NCBI RefSeq assembly: GCF_963924675.1
Contig: NC_089220.1
Coordinates: forward strand, 167,200,761 to 167,264,760
Direction: 5' to 3'
Length of the DNA stretch: 64,000 bases
Source: Phocoena phocoena
Taxonomy: Eukaryota > Chordata > Mammalia > Artiodactyla > Phocoenidae
The position numbers and the translations under genes were made by a program. Positions 35,901 to 46,832 of the stretch are shown in pieces; position 1 is the first letter of the stretch, and each line of letters begins with the position of its first letter. The notes under the pieces were generated by a model. That model made no database searches and was not told the origin of the DNA. It saw only the letters and a program-made list of their open reading frames with translations.

Positions 35901-38900
35901 GGGAGGTGCAGCATAAGCCATGAAAAGGAGTAGAATGGTTAGAAACCAGGAGCTAGTGCCTTCAGTGCGGCTAGCTATAGGGGCATTTATGGAAGTTCCA
36001 TAGTGGTTTACAAGTTTTTTTCTTAAACCTTGTTCTAATACTGGCTAACTACTACACTCGACGTAAGATGATGTTGTATATTTCTGGCAATTTATGGTAG
36101 ACAATATTTCCCTCAATTTCCATTTTCCTGAGGGCTACAATGTTGATCTTCACTCTCACCAGACATTTTAACTCTACTGAACTAATAAAATGTCACACAG
36201 TATCACAACAATAATATTTCACTCCCCTTTACTGAATATGAATGAGAAATTTGGTACTTTTATTTTTCCTCATTTCCCCCTTCCCATTTTATTAACATTT
36301 AATCTATGATTAATTTGCATCAATTTTCAGTAAGACCCATCATTAGTTTCAAAGGAAAAGCACTTCTTTAATATATTTTGGCTCTCACTACATTTAAATT
36401 TATCATTTAATCTTCTTCCTAGATGTTTATTTGGTTTAGTTACTTATCATAAGACCTTTCCAAATGTGGTTTTTTGTCTTTAAATTCTGACTTTTGACTA
36501 ATCTTTTATCATTATTAGATATCTATATCTTCAAATAGTTTGTTTGGAAAACGGTAGTTTTGTACCTATGTTACATCTGAACTCCCACCCACCGACTGTG
36601 GCTTTTACAGGACATCCCCTTGGCTAGGGGGAGCACTTGGGGATTACTGTCTTTTTCTTTTAAAGCTCTACTATTGCTGCTTCATTTATCTTTTAGAACT
36701 GAACATTTTGGACAATTTCCAGGATTGCCCACTTTTTGTCTCTTATGGAACAAAATCTCCCATCTGAATGCTTATTGACTTCTTTCTTTACTTTTACCAT
36801 CATAATATGGTCCTTCATTGCGTTTGCAAAAAATATGATCCAAACTCTCAAATTTCAGACTGAGCTTTCTTCTGATACTGGGAAGTCTCTTGTGTGTTAG
36901 TTCGTATGTTACCTCTTCTGCTCTAGTTTTTCTAGGCTTCTCTTTTAGGACTTCCTGTTAAATATAGGTTGGGTCTCCAGACTTTCTTTTTTAAAATGTT
37001 CTCACTGTATTGTATTTTAAATGTTTCCTCTATGTTTTGAGAAGCTATTTAAGTTTGTCTTCTATTTTACTCTTCCAGTTTTTAGCGCTGTCTAAGCTGC
37101 TGTACCCTACCTTCCTGATATTCTAAAATCCAACTGTTTTTAATCTCTGTACAATTGTTCCTTACGTTTTACCTCCGTTTTTGCAAAGGTTCGGGGTCAG
37201 AAAGCTTGAGGCAAATCCTAGTGATTTCATATTCTAGTTATGTGATCCTAAGGTTGCATAGCTATATACCTAATCAGCAAGTCACTTAGTCTCTCTCAAT
37301 GGCTTTTATCTTATGTAAAAATGGGGACATTCAAGAATTTGGAAAACAACAACAGCAATAGTGTATGTACTCTAAAATCAAGGCTGATTCATGTAGTAAG
37401 CAGTTCGGGGGGGTATTGAATCTACAAATAGGAAGCTTGTCATACTAGCTAATGTGAGATAAATTTTTTTATGTCTTATGTGTATGTAAGGACTCATTCA
37501 TTGAAAGGATTTCTGGACCATTCTAAGAGTTACCAAAGGGGAAAGTATCAAAACTTAATTCTACACTTTTGTTCTTGTGGGGGGGTAAGAAGAATTAAGT
37601 AAAAAGTTATATCATTTGTAATGGAATGGTTGATTTTGTAACATGATGCCTTGATATTATTTGCAAAATTTTTTCTTTCCATGAAATATATTTAAACACA
37701 TATATGAAGAGACTTGAAGTGCTAGGCTTGAAAGTTAGAGAAGTATAATCATGCTTTCTGAATTAACACTCAAATGATCTTCTTTAGGACATAAGAAGGC
37801 TGAAAAGGCCCAGCCACAGCATTACAATTAGGTGCAGGGCAGCATGTGATCAAGGAAGCATACGCTAAGCTAAGCATCTCTATTCCAAACATTAATGCCA
37901 CTCTGCCCAAAGTGTTAGGGCTTCACACATTTTAGTCTTGAAAGATTTCCAGGCTTTAAAGCCTTCCTATTTAAAATACAGATACTGTGTAAGTAAGATT
38001 AGTCATCGTTCTAATGATGAGTGGGGCTTGAGCTAAAACACAATTGCCACCTCCCATCAGTTTATTGGAGCACTGTGTTAAAAAGGGTTCCGATGCAGCA
38101 AATGGATTTATTCTGAGAAGTGATTGTTTTATTGGCTAACTTTAGCAGCCATAGGTATTATCAGGGAAACTAATGACATATGTACCACATGTTTGTCACT
38201 CCTTGACTAGGAGTTTCAGGCTCAGGGGACAAGTGAAGGAAGAAAAACTACCGATATAGGATGTTGGAGGGCCTTCGTGGTAAGCACGGCCATAAAACCG
38301 TTTTGTCTAGGGATGACCCACTTCCTAAAGAATTATATCAAAATTCAGGGTTTCTACAGATGATGAACTGCTCTATCTATTCAAGATATAATGGATTTAC
38401 TAGGAGTTATCCCATTCCATAATTTACTAGCCAGTTCTCAAGTAGTTTGAACTTGACGCAGTCTGAAATGTATTTTGACGGGTGCTTTTCCCTAAATATT
38501 TAAAGGCAAGTGTATTTCAAATAGAATGTAATGCTTTCAACTCTTATTCATTTTTACTTTTCCTCTGAGAAATATGTGTGGTGTATATTAATACAAGTGC
38601 CCTAAGAAATTTGATCTTAAAAAATTATGGCCTTTATTCCAGCACACAACTTGTATCCCCCAATGTATTTTGTTAACATGAAAATATTTTATGAGCTCTG
38701 AGTAGCGCTTAGTCTCCCAGCTCAAGTTTAGAGTTTCAACTCTTTTCTTCCTCTTGTTACTGTGGAAATTATTTAACTCGTTTGTAGGTTACCTTTCCTT
38801 AAAGCTACTTTTATTAGCGGTAAGGACTGTCTACTTTTTCTGGTCACTAGGCTTTCGAATTGTAAAGGGTGAGCTTTAGGACTAAGTCTAGCATTTAAAC

Positions 38901-39146
38901 AATTAAAACAAAATTAAAAAGCAAATTGGAGAAAAGTGTTTTGGTACGATATGATAGTGAAGGATTAACATTCTTACTCTACAAACAGACAAAACCCTCT
39001 TAGGAATCAATATGAAATAGAAAAATATCCAATAGAAAAATAGGCAGAGAATATCCATCAGCAGTTTGTAAAACAACAACAACATAAAATATATATACTC
39101 TATATCCATGAGTAATAACAAAAGGCAAGTGAAAACAATGACATGT

Positions 39147-39148
<2 letters not shown>
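35901..39148. other. Intronic sequence with a possible MIR
   Basis: The stretch at 37190-37330 (gttatgtgatcctaaggttg, cagcaagtcacttagtctct, atgtaaaaatggggacattc) resembles a diverged plus-strand MIR. The rest is unassigned; no exon or RNA gene was recognised. Confidence 0.4.
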
Positions 39149-39181
<33 letters not shown>

Positions 39182-39357
39182 GGTATACGGGCCTCTCACT
39201 GTTGTGGCCTCTCCCATTGTGGACGCGCAGGCTCAGCGGCCATGGCTCACGGGCCCAGCCGCTCCGCGGCATGTGGGATCCTCCCGGACCGGGGCACGAA
39301 CCCATGTCCCCTGCATCGGCAGGCGGACTCCCAACCACTGCGCCACCAGGGAAGCCC
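39149..39357 (-). mobile_element. CHR-type SINE, antisense, long T tract
   Basis: Antisense SINE with an uninterrupted 31-T tract, then gcggtatacgggcctctcac and the end gccaccagggaagcc. About 16 bp is missing in the body (ctcccattgtggacgcgcag skips gagcacaggctccg). A short imperfect duplication, catgtcctt and catgtactt, flanks it. Confidence 0.92.
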
Positions 39358-39849
39358 CATGTACTTTTATAACAATAATAATTCTCTGTGTTGGCGAAGA
39401 TGTTAGCAACTAGGTGTTCCCATACATTGCTGATGGTTGTGTAAATTGGTAGAAACTTTTGGATGAGGTTTGGGATTATGTGTAATAAACATAAACATGC
39501 ACAGTAGTTTCAATTCTAGAAGTCTGTACTAAAGAAATCATACAGGTGCACAAGGACTTACAAATATAGTCATAGGTGTATGTATGTGCATCATAGTGCT
39601 ATTTATAGTACAAACAAACTGGGAACAATTAAGTGTTCAAAATTGGGTTAGGTCATCCATGCGTTTAAATATGGGGCCATAAAAGTGATCGTGTAGAATA
39701 CTAAATGATGGGAGAAAATGGTTTTGATATAGTTACTTAGTTCATCAGCACATTTCCACCGTTTTTTGAAGTTTTATTTTAGTACTCTCCATTTTTCATC
39801 TTTCCCTCTCTCCTCTTCTTCTCATTCTATCCCTTTCTGCCTGCCTCCC

Positions 39850-40110
39850 TCCATTCCTTCTTTCCATTCATCATCCATCTGCTGAGCATCTATTGAGTGC
39901 TTGGAACTATTACCCATACTGGGAATGCAGTGCTGAACAGGACAAATAATATCTGTGCTCTTACGGAGTTGATATTCCAGTGGGGGCTGGTAGTCATAGA
40001 CAATAAAAGAGAAATAAAGAAGAATGTATCAGGTGGCTAGCAAGTGCTGTGATCAGAGTGAAATATATAAAACAATAGGCTGTGACTTTGGAGTAGAATT
40101 CTTATGGCCA
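39850..40110 (-). mobile_element. L2 3' fragment, antisense
   Basis: Text of the antisense L2 3' end: ctgagcatctattgagtgct, gggaatgcagtgctgaacag, acggagttgatattccagtg, and atgtatcaggtggctagcaa. Diverged. Confidence 0.68.
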
Positions 40111-40114
40111 CCAT

Positions 40115-40265
40115 GTAAGTTGGTATTATCCTCATTTTATATTTGAATAAGCAAAAGCATAGAGAATTTAGGAAACCCATTCATTGTTACTTAGGGAATC
40201 TAGGATTACCAGTTCAGGACTTTATAACTCATTTTTGCTCTTAACTACTGTGCTATACTATCTGT
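40115..40265 (-). mobile_element. MIR relic, antisense
   Basis: The antisense MIR pattern is visible as aagttggtattatcctcatt, ttgttacttagggaatctag, and ctcttaactactgtgctata. Short and diverged. Confidence 0.65.
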
Positions 40266-40534
40266 CATATGTTTACAGTGCAATTTTTTCTTAAATTTTA
40301 AAAAGTAGACCTCGCCAACTCTGGCCCCAATGTAGTAATCCAAGTTCTAGGCCTGCATGCATCCTTCGTTTTTCCTCATACCCTTATGCCTTATCAAAAC
40401 TTTACATGTCCTATGTGTCATTCTTGCTAGGTGCCTACTAGTTAACTGAATAAATCAAGTTCTTACGTGGTACCATTTAAATGGATTTATATGTTCCTTG
40501 TCTCTGCTCATTTGTGTTACTACACAGTCTTGCA

Positions 40535-40784
40535 ATTTTTTTTTTTAAGTTGACTCACAGGACACTTCCTTTTTCCTTTTGGCTGTGTGGGCTCTTCATT
40601 GTGGCGCATGGGCTTCTCTATAGAGTGGCGTGCGGGCTCCAGAGCCCACAGGCTCAGTAGTGGCGATGCAGGGGCTTAGTTGCCCCTCGGCATGTGGGAT
40701 CTTAGTTCTCCAACCAGGGATCGAACCCGTGTCCCCTGCATTGGAAAGTGGATTCTTAACCACTGAACCACCAGAGAAGTCCCC
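40535..40784 (-). mobile_element. Longer CHR/older tRNA-SINE, antisense
   Basis: Antisense SINE of the longer subfamily: ttttccttttggctgtgtgg, gctcttcattgtggcgcatg, tagttctccaaccagggatc, and the end ccactgaaccaccagagaag. Sense head gggacttctctggtggttca. Confidence 0.88.
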
Positions 40785-41507
40785 AGTTTTGCACTGTAAT
40801 GGCATCCTTTAATGCTTTAACCCAAGGAGCAACTCATATGTAATGATTTAGGGGTATGTGTGTATATGTGTGTATGTGTATGAATGTATATGAATGTCAG
40901 GGTGGTGGTTAGGGTACATATGGGAAAGCAAATAGTTTAGCTGAAGAGATTTCTTTCTTTCTGTGCTTCTTAAGAAATATCATTTAAATAACTTCCTACT
41001 CCATCCGGTGGCAGTGGCACTAATTATGAGTTACAAAGAACAGCTAGAGTGAATATAACATATTTGTGTATGCCTTAAGAGACATAAAATGCTTAATGAT
41101 TACCAAAGCTCCATTCCTGTTTTGAGACACTTACATTTACTTATGCTTATTTGAGTGGTAAAGCCAGTTACATATGAGGTATGCTAAAAATAACTTTAAA
41201 AATTAATGTACTAGTATACTGAGTTGCTTGCCAGTTGAAAAATATTCTGAGAGACCAATCTGTCTTTTCTAAATTCCTTAGATCTTCATTTTTAAAGCCC
41301 ATTCAAGTATCTTGTAGGCAAAGTACTTCGCACAATTATAAACTAAGGCCTTTAGTAACTATTCCATGAACATTTAGCTAGATTTTAAAAGACGATTTTG
41401 ATACTGGCTTGCCCATGAGAGGCTCACAATCTAAAGGGGGAATGAATATAAGGAAATATACGGTAAATGAAAACAAGTACTACAGGCTGTTGAGTGCTTA
41501 GCAGGGC
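40785..41507. other. Intronic sequence, short tg-rich run
   Basis: Contains a degenerate gtgtgtatatgtgtgtatgt tract near 40856-40890. Otherwise unassigned. Confidence 0.45.
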
Positions 41508-41790
41508 AGTAGGGAATAGTCTTTAAGGTCATAGGCTCCAGAGTCCCTTTATGTAGGTGCCTCTCCTGACCTCACACAAAGGAGTTCCCCAGCCTTAGGT
41601 TAAGTTACCAGCCTCTCTTTGTCTCAGTTTCCTTTTCTGTAATATGGGGACAATAATAATAAATCTAATAATAATGAGTCTCATAATAATAAATCTCATA
41701 GGGTTATGGTAAAGATTAAAGTATGTGGAATGCTTATAAACTTATTACAGCTAATGACGTGTGGAAAATGCTCAGTAAATATTAGCCATT
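41508..41790 (+). mobile_element. MIR SINE, sense
   Basis: MIR landmarks in order: aggtcataggctccagagtc, gttaagttaccagcctctct, tcagtttccttttctgtaat, atagggttatggtaaagatt, and aaatgctcagtaaatattag. It contains a small local expansion of ataataaatct units (41650-41700). Confidence 0.82.
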
Positions 41791-42136
41791 AATGGGGGTA
41801 TGTGCAGAATATGACAGCATAAAATAAGAGTGGTTGAGGGTGGTGTGAGAAGACTTCCAAGAAGATGGGACACATGGGAAGAATCTTGAAAAGTGCATTT
41901 CACTGGTCAGACAGATAGGAGGTAAGAGGGACAGGCTAGGCAGAGAGACAAACATGTATGCAAAGACATTACAGAGCCCAGGATACATTCAGGGAAGCTG
42001 AAATATTTCAGTATGAATCCTGAAAAGCCTGACGAAGCATTGTGGACTTTATCCTATAGGCACTTGAGATAAATTGTGGAGCCGGCAAAGGCTGTTAGAC
42101 ATATGGGTCTGGCACCATAGAAGCAAACTTGGAAGT
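41791..42136 (-). mobile_element. Possible L2-like fragment, antisense
   Basis: Phrases such as gaagacttccaagaagatgg and gcattgtggactttatccta resemble the antisense L2-type LINE body. Assignment is tentative. Confidence 0.4.
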
Positions 42137-42881
42137 CACTCACTCATTTATTCAATGTTTTTTGAGGGTGCACTGAGTTCCCAGGCATTGTTTATGGATA
42201 GTGAACAAAACAGGATGGTCTGTGATCCTATGATTGGAGTTCAAAATCTTGTGGGGCAAAGATAAGTGAGTAAATAAATTAGTAAGTGCTGGTAAGTACT
42301 GTGAAGGAAAGTAACAGAGTAAAATGAGGGAGGATAATGGGGTTGGGAAGACTGTTTAGGAGGATGTCCCAGAGTCAGTGTCATTTAATCTGAGGTCTCA
42401 AGGATAACCAGGAGGCAGAGAACAAGGACAGGAGAGTATTCCAGGAAGAGAAAAACCACATCTTTAAGGTACCAATGTGTGAAGAAGCTTGGAATGTTCT
42501 AGGAAGTGAAGGAGGCCAGTATGGCTAGCGAATCATAGCAGAGTGGAGAGAGATGAGCTCATAGAGAGTCAGGTGCCAGGCATTCAGAGTTCTATAGGCC
42601 AGAGTGAAGTGTGTTATTTTATTTGAAGTACAGTCAGAAGCCAATGAAGGATTTGAAGCAGAGGGATAAATGCTCTCATTTAGGTATTAAATGAATTTCT
42701 CTAGGTGCTCTGCAGAGAATAGATTAGTAAGGGGCAATGTAAAAGTGGGGGCAATGATAAGAGGCCTATTGAATTAGTCTAGGTAAGAGACAGCGGTGGC
42801 CCTGGGATGGAGATGAGTGCCTGATTTGAGATACATTTGGAGATAGAATTGACAGGGCCTGCTGATGAACTTGATGTGAGA

Positions 42882-42935
42882 GGTGAAGAAAAAACAAAAA
42901 TCAAATTTGGTGAAGAAAAAACAAAAATCAAATTT
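42882..42935. repeat. 27-bp exact tandem duplication
   Basis: Two identical 27-bp units, 42882-42908 and 42909-42935, each starting ggtgaagaaaaaacaaaaat and ending caaattt. Two copies only, inside the L2. Confidence 0.97.
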
Positions 42936-42985
42936 GATCCCTTCAGGTTTATAGCTTGAGGAACTGGGTAAAGAGTGGTGCTATA

Positions 42986-43311
42986 GGACTTCTCTCGTGG
43001 TGCCGTGGTTAAGAATCTGCCTCCCAATGCAGGGGACATGGGTTCGAGCCCTGGTCCAGGAAGATCCCACATGCCGTGAAGCAACTAACCCATGAACCAC
43101 AACTACTGAGCCTGTGCTCTAGAGCCTGCGAGCCACAACTACTGAGCCCGCATGCCTAGAGCCCGTGTCCAGCAACAAGAGAAGCCACTGCAATGAGAAG
43201 CCCGCACACCACTATGAAGAGTAGCCCCTGCTCACCACGACCAGAGAAAGCTTGTGCGCAGCAATGAAGACCCAACGCAGCCAAAAATAATTAAATAATT
43301 TTTTTTAAAAA
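42986..43311 (+). mobile_element. Longer tRNA-SINE subfamily, sense, in L2
   Basis: Sense SINE of about 326 bp: head ggacttctctcgtggtgccg, B-box-like gggttcgagccc, then repeated phrases of the type gagccacaactactgagccc, and tail gacccaacgcagccaaaaat plus an A-rich end. Flanks share agtggtgct (42974-42982 and near 43313-43321). Confidence 0.92.
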
Positions 43312-43346
43312 AAGTGGTGCTGTCTACTAAAATTAAGAAAATATGG

Positions 43347-43490
43347 GGACTTCCCTGGCGGTCCAGTGGTTAAGACTCTGAGCTTCCACTGCAGGGGGAG
43401 CAGGTTCGATCCCAGGATGGGGCAGTAAGATCCTGCATGCCGTGCTGTGTGGCCAAAAAAGTTAAAAAAGAAAAAAAAAAGTGAAACACT
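43347..43490 (+). mobile_element. Short tRNA-SINE, sense, in L2
   Basis: Sense SINE: ggacttccctggcggtccag, caggttcgatcccaggatgg, gatcctgcatgccgtgctgt and tgtggccaaaaaagttaaaa, with an A-rich tail. Confidence 0.9.
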
Positions 43491-43572
43491 GGAAAGAGTG
43501 GTTTGAAGGGTAAGGGAAGGAAAAATCAAGAGTTCCATTTTGGACATAAGTTCAGCTATTGTTGCCAAGTTA

Positions 43573-43715
43573 GCACATGAAAAACATGATGCCCAATTAA
43601 ATTTGAATTTTAGATCAACCATGAATAATGTTTTAGTATACGTCTATGACAAATATTGCATACTAATACTAAAATATCCTTTTTTGTTTATATGAGTTAT
43701 TTTTCTGGCAACCCT
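43573..43715. mobile_element. Palindromic degraded DNA-transposon-like relic
   Basis: Imperfect inverted repeat around about 43650: gttttagtata on the left (43631-43641) against atactaaaata on the right (43665-43675). It is flanked by gttgccaagtta (left) and tctggcaaccct (right). It interrupts the L2. Family not named with certainty. Confidence 0.5.
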
Positions 43716-44039
43716 GATGGTTAAGCCACCTGTGAGAAGTCAAAGTGGAGATGTCAGGTGGGCAGTTAGATATATGAGTTGGAAGCTGAGTGCAGGAGTC
43801 TAGGCTAGAGTTTAGGAGTTACAAGCTGGGAGACATAGGAATCTAAAGCTGTGACAATGAGATTACCCACTTAGGAAATGTACAAAGAAGAAAGAGAAGA
43901 GAATGCTCAAGACTGAACTCTTCAACATTTTGAAGAAAAAGTAAAATACAGGAACTCTTTTTGAATAATTCAGTGGCCAAAGAGATTAGAGGGACGCCAG
44001 GTCGGAGTCATATTACAGAATCCAAAAGTGGACAGTATT

Positions 44040-44164
44040 TTTTTTTTTTTCAGCTGCACTGCACAGCATGCAGTATCTTAGTTCCCTGACTGACCAGGGA
44101 TCAAGCCTGTGCCCCCTGCAGTGGAAGCATGGAGTCCTAACCACTGGACCGCCAGGGAATTCCC
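44040..44164 (-). mobile_element. Short tRNA-SINE, antisense, in L2
   Basis: Antisense SINE: T tract, tatcttagttccctgactga, ctgcagtggaagcatggagt, and the end ccactggaccgccagggaat. Same subfamily as 26343-26486. Confidence 0.9.
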
Positions 44165-44644
44165 AGAGGACAGGATTTAAAAGAAGGAGAGAGTGACCAA
44201 CTGTGGGGAAAACTACAGAGTGATAGAATAGTATGAGTGGAAAAAGTATGCAACGAATTTGGCAACACAGAGGTCATTGGCAACCTTAGCAGTGTACTCT
44301 TCTGTAATGATTGAGGAAGTAGAGAAAGCATGGTTATCCAAAACTTGAAACAATCTTATTTGGGAAGGGAGCAGAGAAATAGTGTTGGCCAGACAGTGAT
44401 AGTGAAAACCATGACGAATTCTGAGCTTTCCCAGGGGAGTGTTTACAGTAAGAAAAGAAGACATTTGAACCAGTATCTTTGGAATAGATAGAAGAAAAGG
44501 AAAGAGGAAAGGGAACAGAGGAGTGAGAGGTATGAGCCAACTCCAGTAGGGAAATTTTATAGGAACGAAGAGAGAGGGATTCAAAAGAGAGGGAGTTGTT
44601 AACAGTAGCAGATAATACAGAGCCGCGAAGAAAATGAAGCCTAA

Positions 44645-44880
44645 AATAGTTTATTGCTGTACCCATGTCATGCTGTTTTAATTACGATAGTTTTACTGGG
44701 ACTTAACTGTTTGGTAGCTGGTCGTCTTAGCCTTTAAAATCTTTTGGATATCTTTAGTCTCTACTCTTCCATGTTTAACATTTAGGGAAAGCTTGTCAAA
44801 CTCATTGCAAAAGCCTGTTGGGATTTTGATTGAGATTACATTTAATAGTATAAGAATAATTGTCCAGTCATATAGAAAAA
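44645..44880 (-). mobile_element. Old L1 ORF2 fragment, antisense, in L2
   Basis: Diverged antisense L1 text: cttgtcaaactcattgcaaa and gttgggattttgattgagat then acatttaatagtat. Short insert within the L2. Confidence 0.6.
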
Positions 44881-45600
44881 TACATTATTAGGTCCTTCTC
44901 TAACAGCATTTGCAATAAATTCCAGATGAAAATAACTCTATGGATTTGATGATTATGAAGTTACTGAAAAGTTTTACCTGGGCAGTTTCTGAGAAGTCAG
45001 ATTGTAGTGGCCTCAGAGATGGATTGGACATAGAAAAGTAGAGAATATAAATATACAGCATTATTTCAAGAAGCTTGGCTCTAAGGTAAGTAGAAAGATG
45101 CTAAGACTAAACGGCCAAAGAGGAGACTCAGGGTTGAGGGAGTTTTATCTCAGAAGATGGGAACATGTTTATAAACCGCTAGAGAAATGAGAGAAGAGAA
45201 GTTTGAAAATACAGAGAAATGTGGAACGGGGTCCCATGAGAACAGAAGGGAAGAGGATCCTGAGTACAGGTGGAGATACTGACTTTGGACAGAAGATCTT
45301 AATTGTATCTGAGACTAGAGAAATGGTGATTCTGATGCAGTAGACATCAATAATTTGGGGTTGAGGCAACAAAGTTGAAGAAATTCTAGCTTGAACTTTC
45401 TGTCTGAGATTTGGAATAAGGTCATTTACTGAGCGTTCTTGAATAGAGTGGGGTAGAGATTTGAGAATACTATGCAAGTTTGGCAGTAGCCACTGTAGGG
45501 GAAGGATGGGGGATGTCCAAGTGCACATAAAAGGACTGCTGAGAGCCCAGATCAAAGAGGACAGCACAGACGTTTCCCTAAAGTTCTTTTGAAAAGAAGA

Positions 45601-46120
45601 AAAGACAGAAGGTTGAAAAGATGGGAAGTATTAGCATAGGTGGTTACGTTAACTGAATGGTTATCATTCAAGGAACTACAAATACTTTGCACGTTCCATC
45701 TTGCTTCATGTCCATTTGTTTTTTCTTAAGTGTACTTACAAAATGATCACTCTCCAAGTTTCTTAGTACATTTACAACATTAATATGTGTGACCATTAAT
45801 TAATTTGAGAGAAATGCCCAGGAGGGAAAGAAATAACAGTAATTAGCACCTTCAGTCACAAATGGAGAAAATAATGCCTAAAGGTACTCCTGAGGTCATA
45901 GCGCAAGACGTTCTTTATCCATAATTAGATGAACAACATCTTCCAAATTCAATGAAAAGGGCATATTTTATTAATAGAAGACTTTAGCATGAATATTATG
46001 GTTGTGTGGCATCTTGACCCATTTCTGTCTCAGGAGCTCATTAGCTAGTTATAGGTGATATATCCCAGTTAGAACTGAAGTCAGGGAGATTTATTTTGTG
46101 AGTTTTATTTCCTAATCCAG
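45601..46120. other. Intronic sequence, nothing recognised
   Basis: Unassigned sequence between the L2 and a DNA transposon. Confidence 0.45.
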
Positions 46121-46382
46121 CAGGGATCAGCAAACTATGACCTGCTGACTGTTTGGGGAAAAAAATCAGAAGAGGGAGAATGTGTCATGACACGTGGAAA
46201 TTACGTGGAATTCACATTTCAGTGTCCCTAAATTAAGTTTTATTGGAATACAGCCACACTTGCTTATCTGCATGTTGTTTCTGGCTGATTTCACACTGTA
46301 GTGGCAGAAGTGAGTAGCTGTGATGGACATGGAAAGCCTAAAATATTTACTCTCTGGCCCTTTACTGAAAAAGTTGGCTGTC
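46121..46382. mobile_element. Non-autonomous hAT-type DNA transposon
   Basis: Recognised from its ends and core: cagggatcagcaaactatga at the left, aagttttattggaatacagc, gtgatggacatggaaagcct then aaaatatttactctctggcc, and the inverted end gaaaaagttggctg at the right. No transposase frame. Confidence 0.75.
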
Positions 46383-46496
46383 ACTTAAAATACAGCACCT
46401 GCCTGGCCCAGTTTCCATCCCCACTTCTCCCATCTCTCAGTGCCTTGCTTATTGGTGCTATATATTCCAGGGGTGTTTGTCTTTTCATAAGGAGCT

Positions 46497-46832
46497 CTTT
46501 TTTTAAAATTAATTAATTAATTTATTTATTTTTGGCTGCGTTGGGTCTTCGTTGCTGCATGCAGGCTTTCTCTAGTTGCGGCGAGCGGGGGCTACTCTTC
46601 GTTGCGGTGTGTGGACTTCTCATTGCGGTGGCTGCTCTTGTTGCGGAGCACGGGCTCTAGGCGTACAGGCTTCAGTAGTTGTGGCATGCAGGCTCTAGAG
46701 CGCAGGCTCAGTACTTGTGGTGCACGGGTTTAGTTGCTCCACGGCATGTGGGATCTTCCCAGAGTAGGGCTTGAATCTGTGTCCCCTGCAGGGGCAGGCA
46801 GATTCTTACCCACTGTGCCACCAGGGAAGTCC
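46497..46832 (-). mobile_element. Longer tRNA-SINE subfamily, antisense
   Basis: Antisense SINE: T/A-rich tail with aattaattaattaatttatt, tttggctgcgttgggtcttc, repeated gttgcgg...gagcac units, tgtgggatcttcccagagta, and the end gccaccagggaagtcc. Imperfect target duplication: ataaggagctctt on the left and gtaaggaactctt on the right. Confidence 0.92.

Larger units (their letters stand above)
42137..45600 (-). mobile_element. Long antisense L2 (LINE-2) with nested insertions
   Basis: The antisense L2 body can be followed over about 3.4 kb: 3' end (tcactcactcatttattcaa, gatagtgaacaaaacaggat), then gaggccagtatggctagcga, gacagggcctgctgatgaac, agttccattttggacataag, gatgtcaggtgggcagttag, gagagtgaccaactgtgggg, aacacagaggtcattggcaa, and ggtggagatactgactttgg toward 45560. 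Later insertions split it: SINEs (42986-43311, 43347-43490, 44040-44164), a palindromic relic (43573-43715) and an L1 piece (44645-44880). No frame survives. Confidence 0.75.

Noticed and set aside
46121..46382. Candidate conserved exon (short plus-strand frame beginning MAEVSSCDGHGKPKIF)
   Set aside because: The frame lies in a hAT-type DNA transposon and lacks splice sites.
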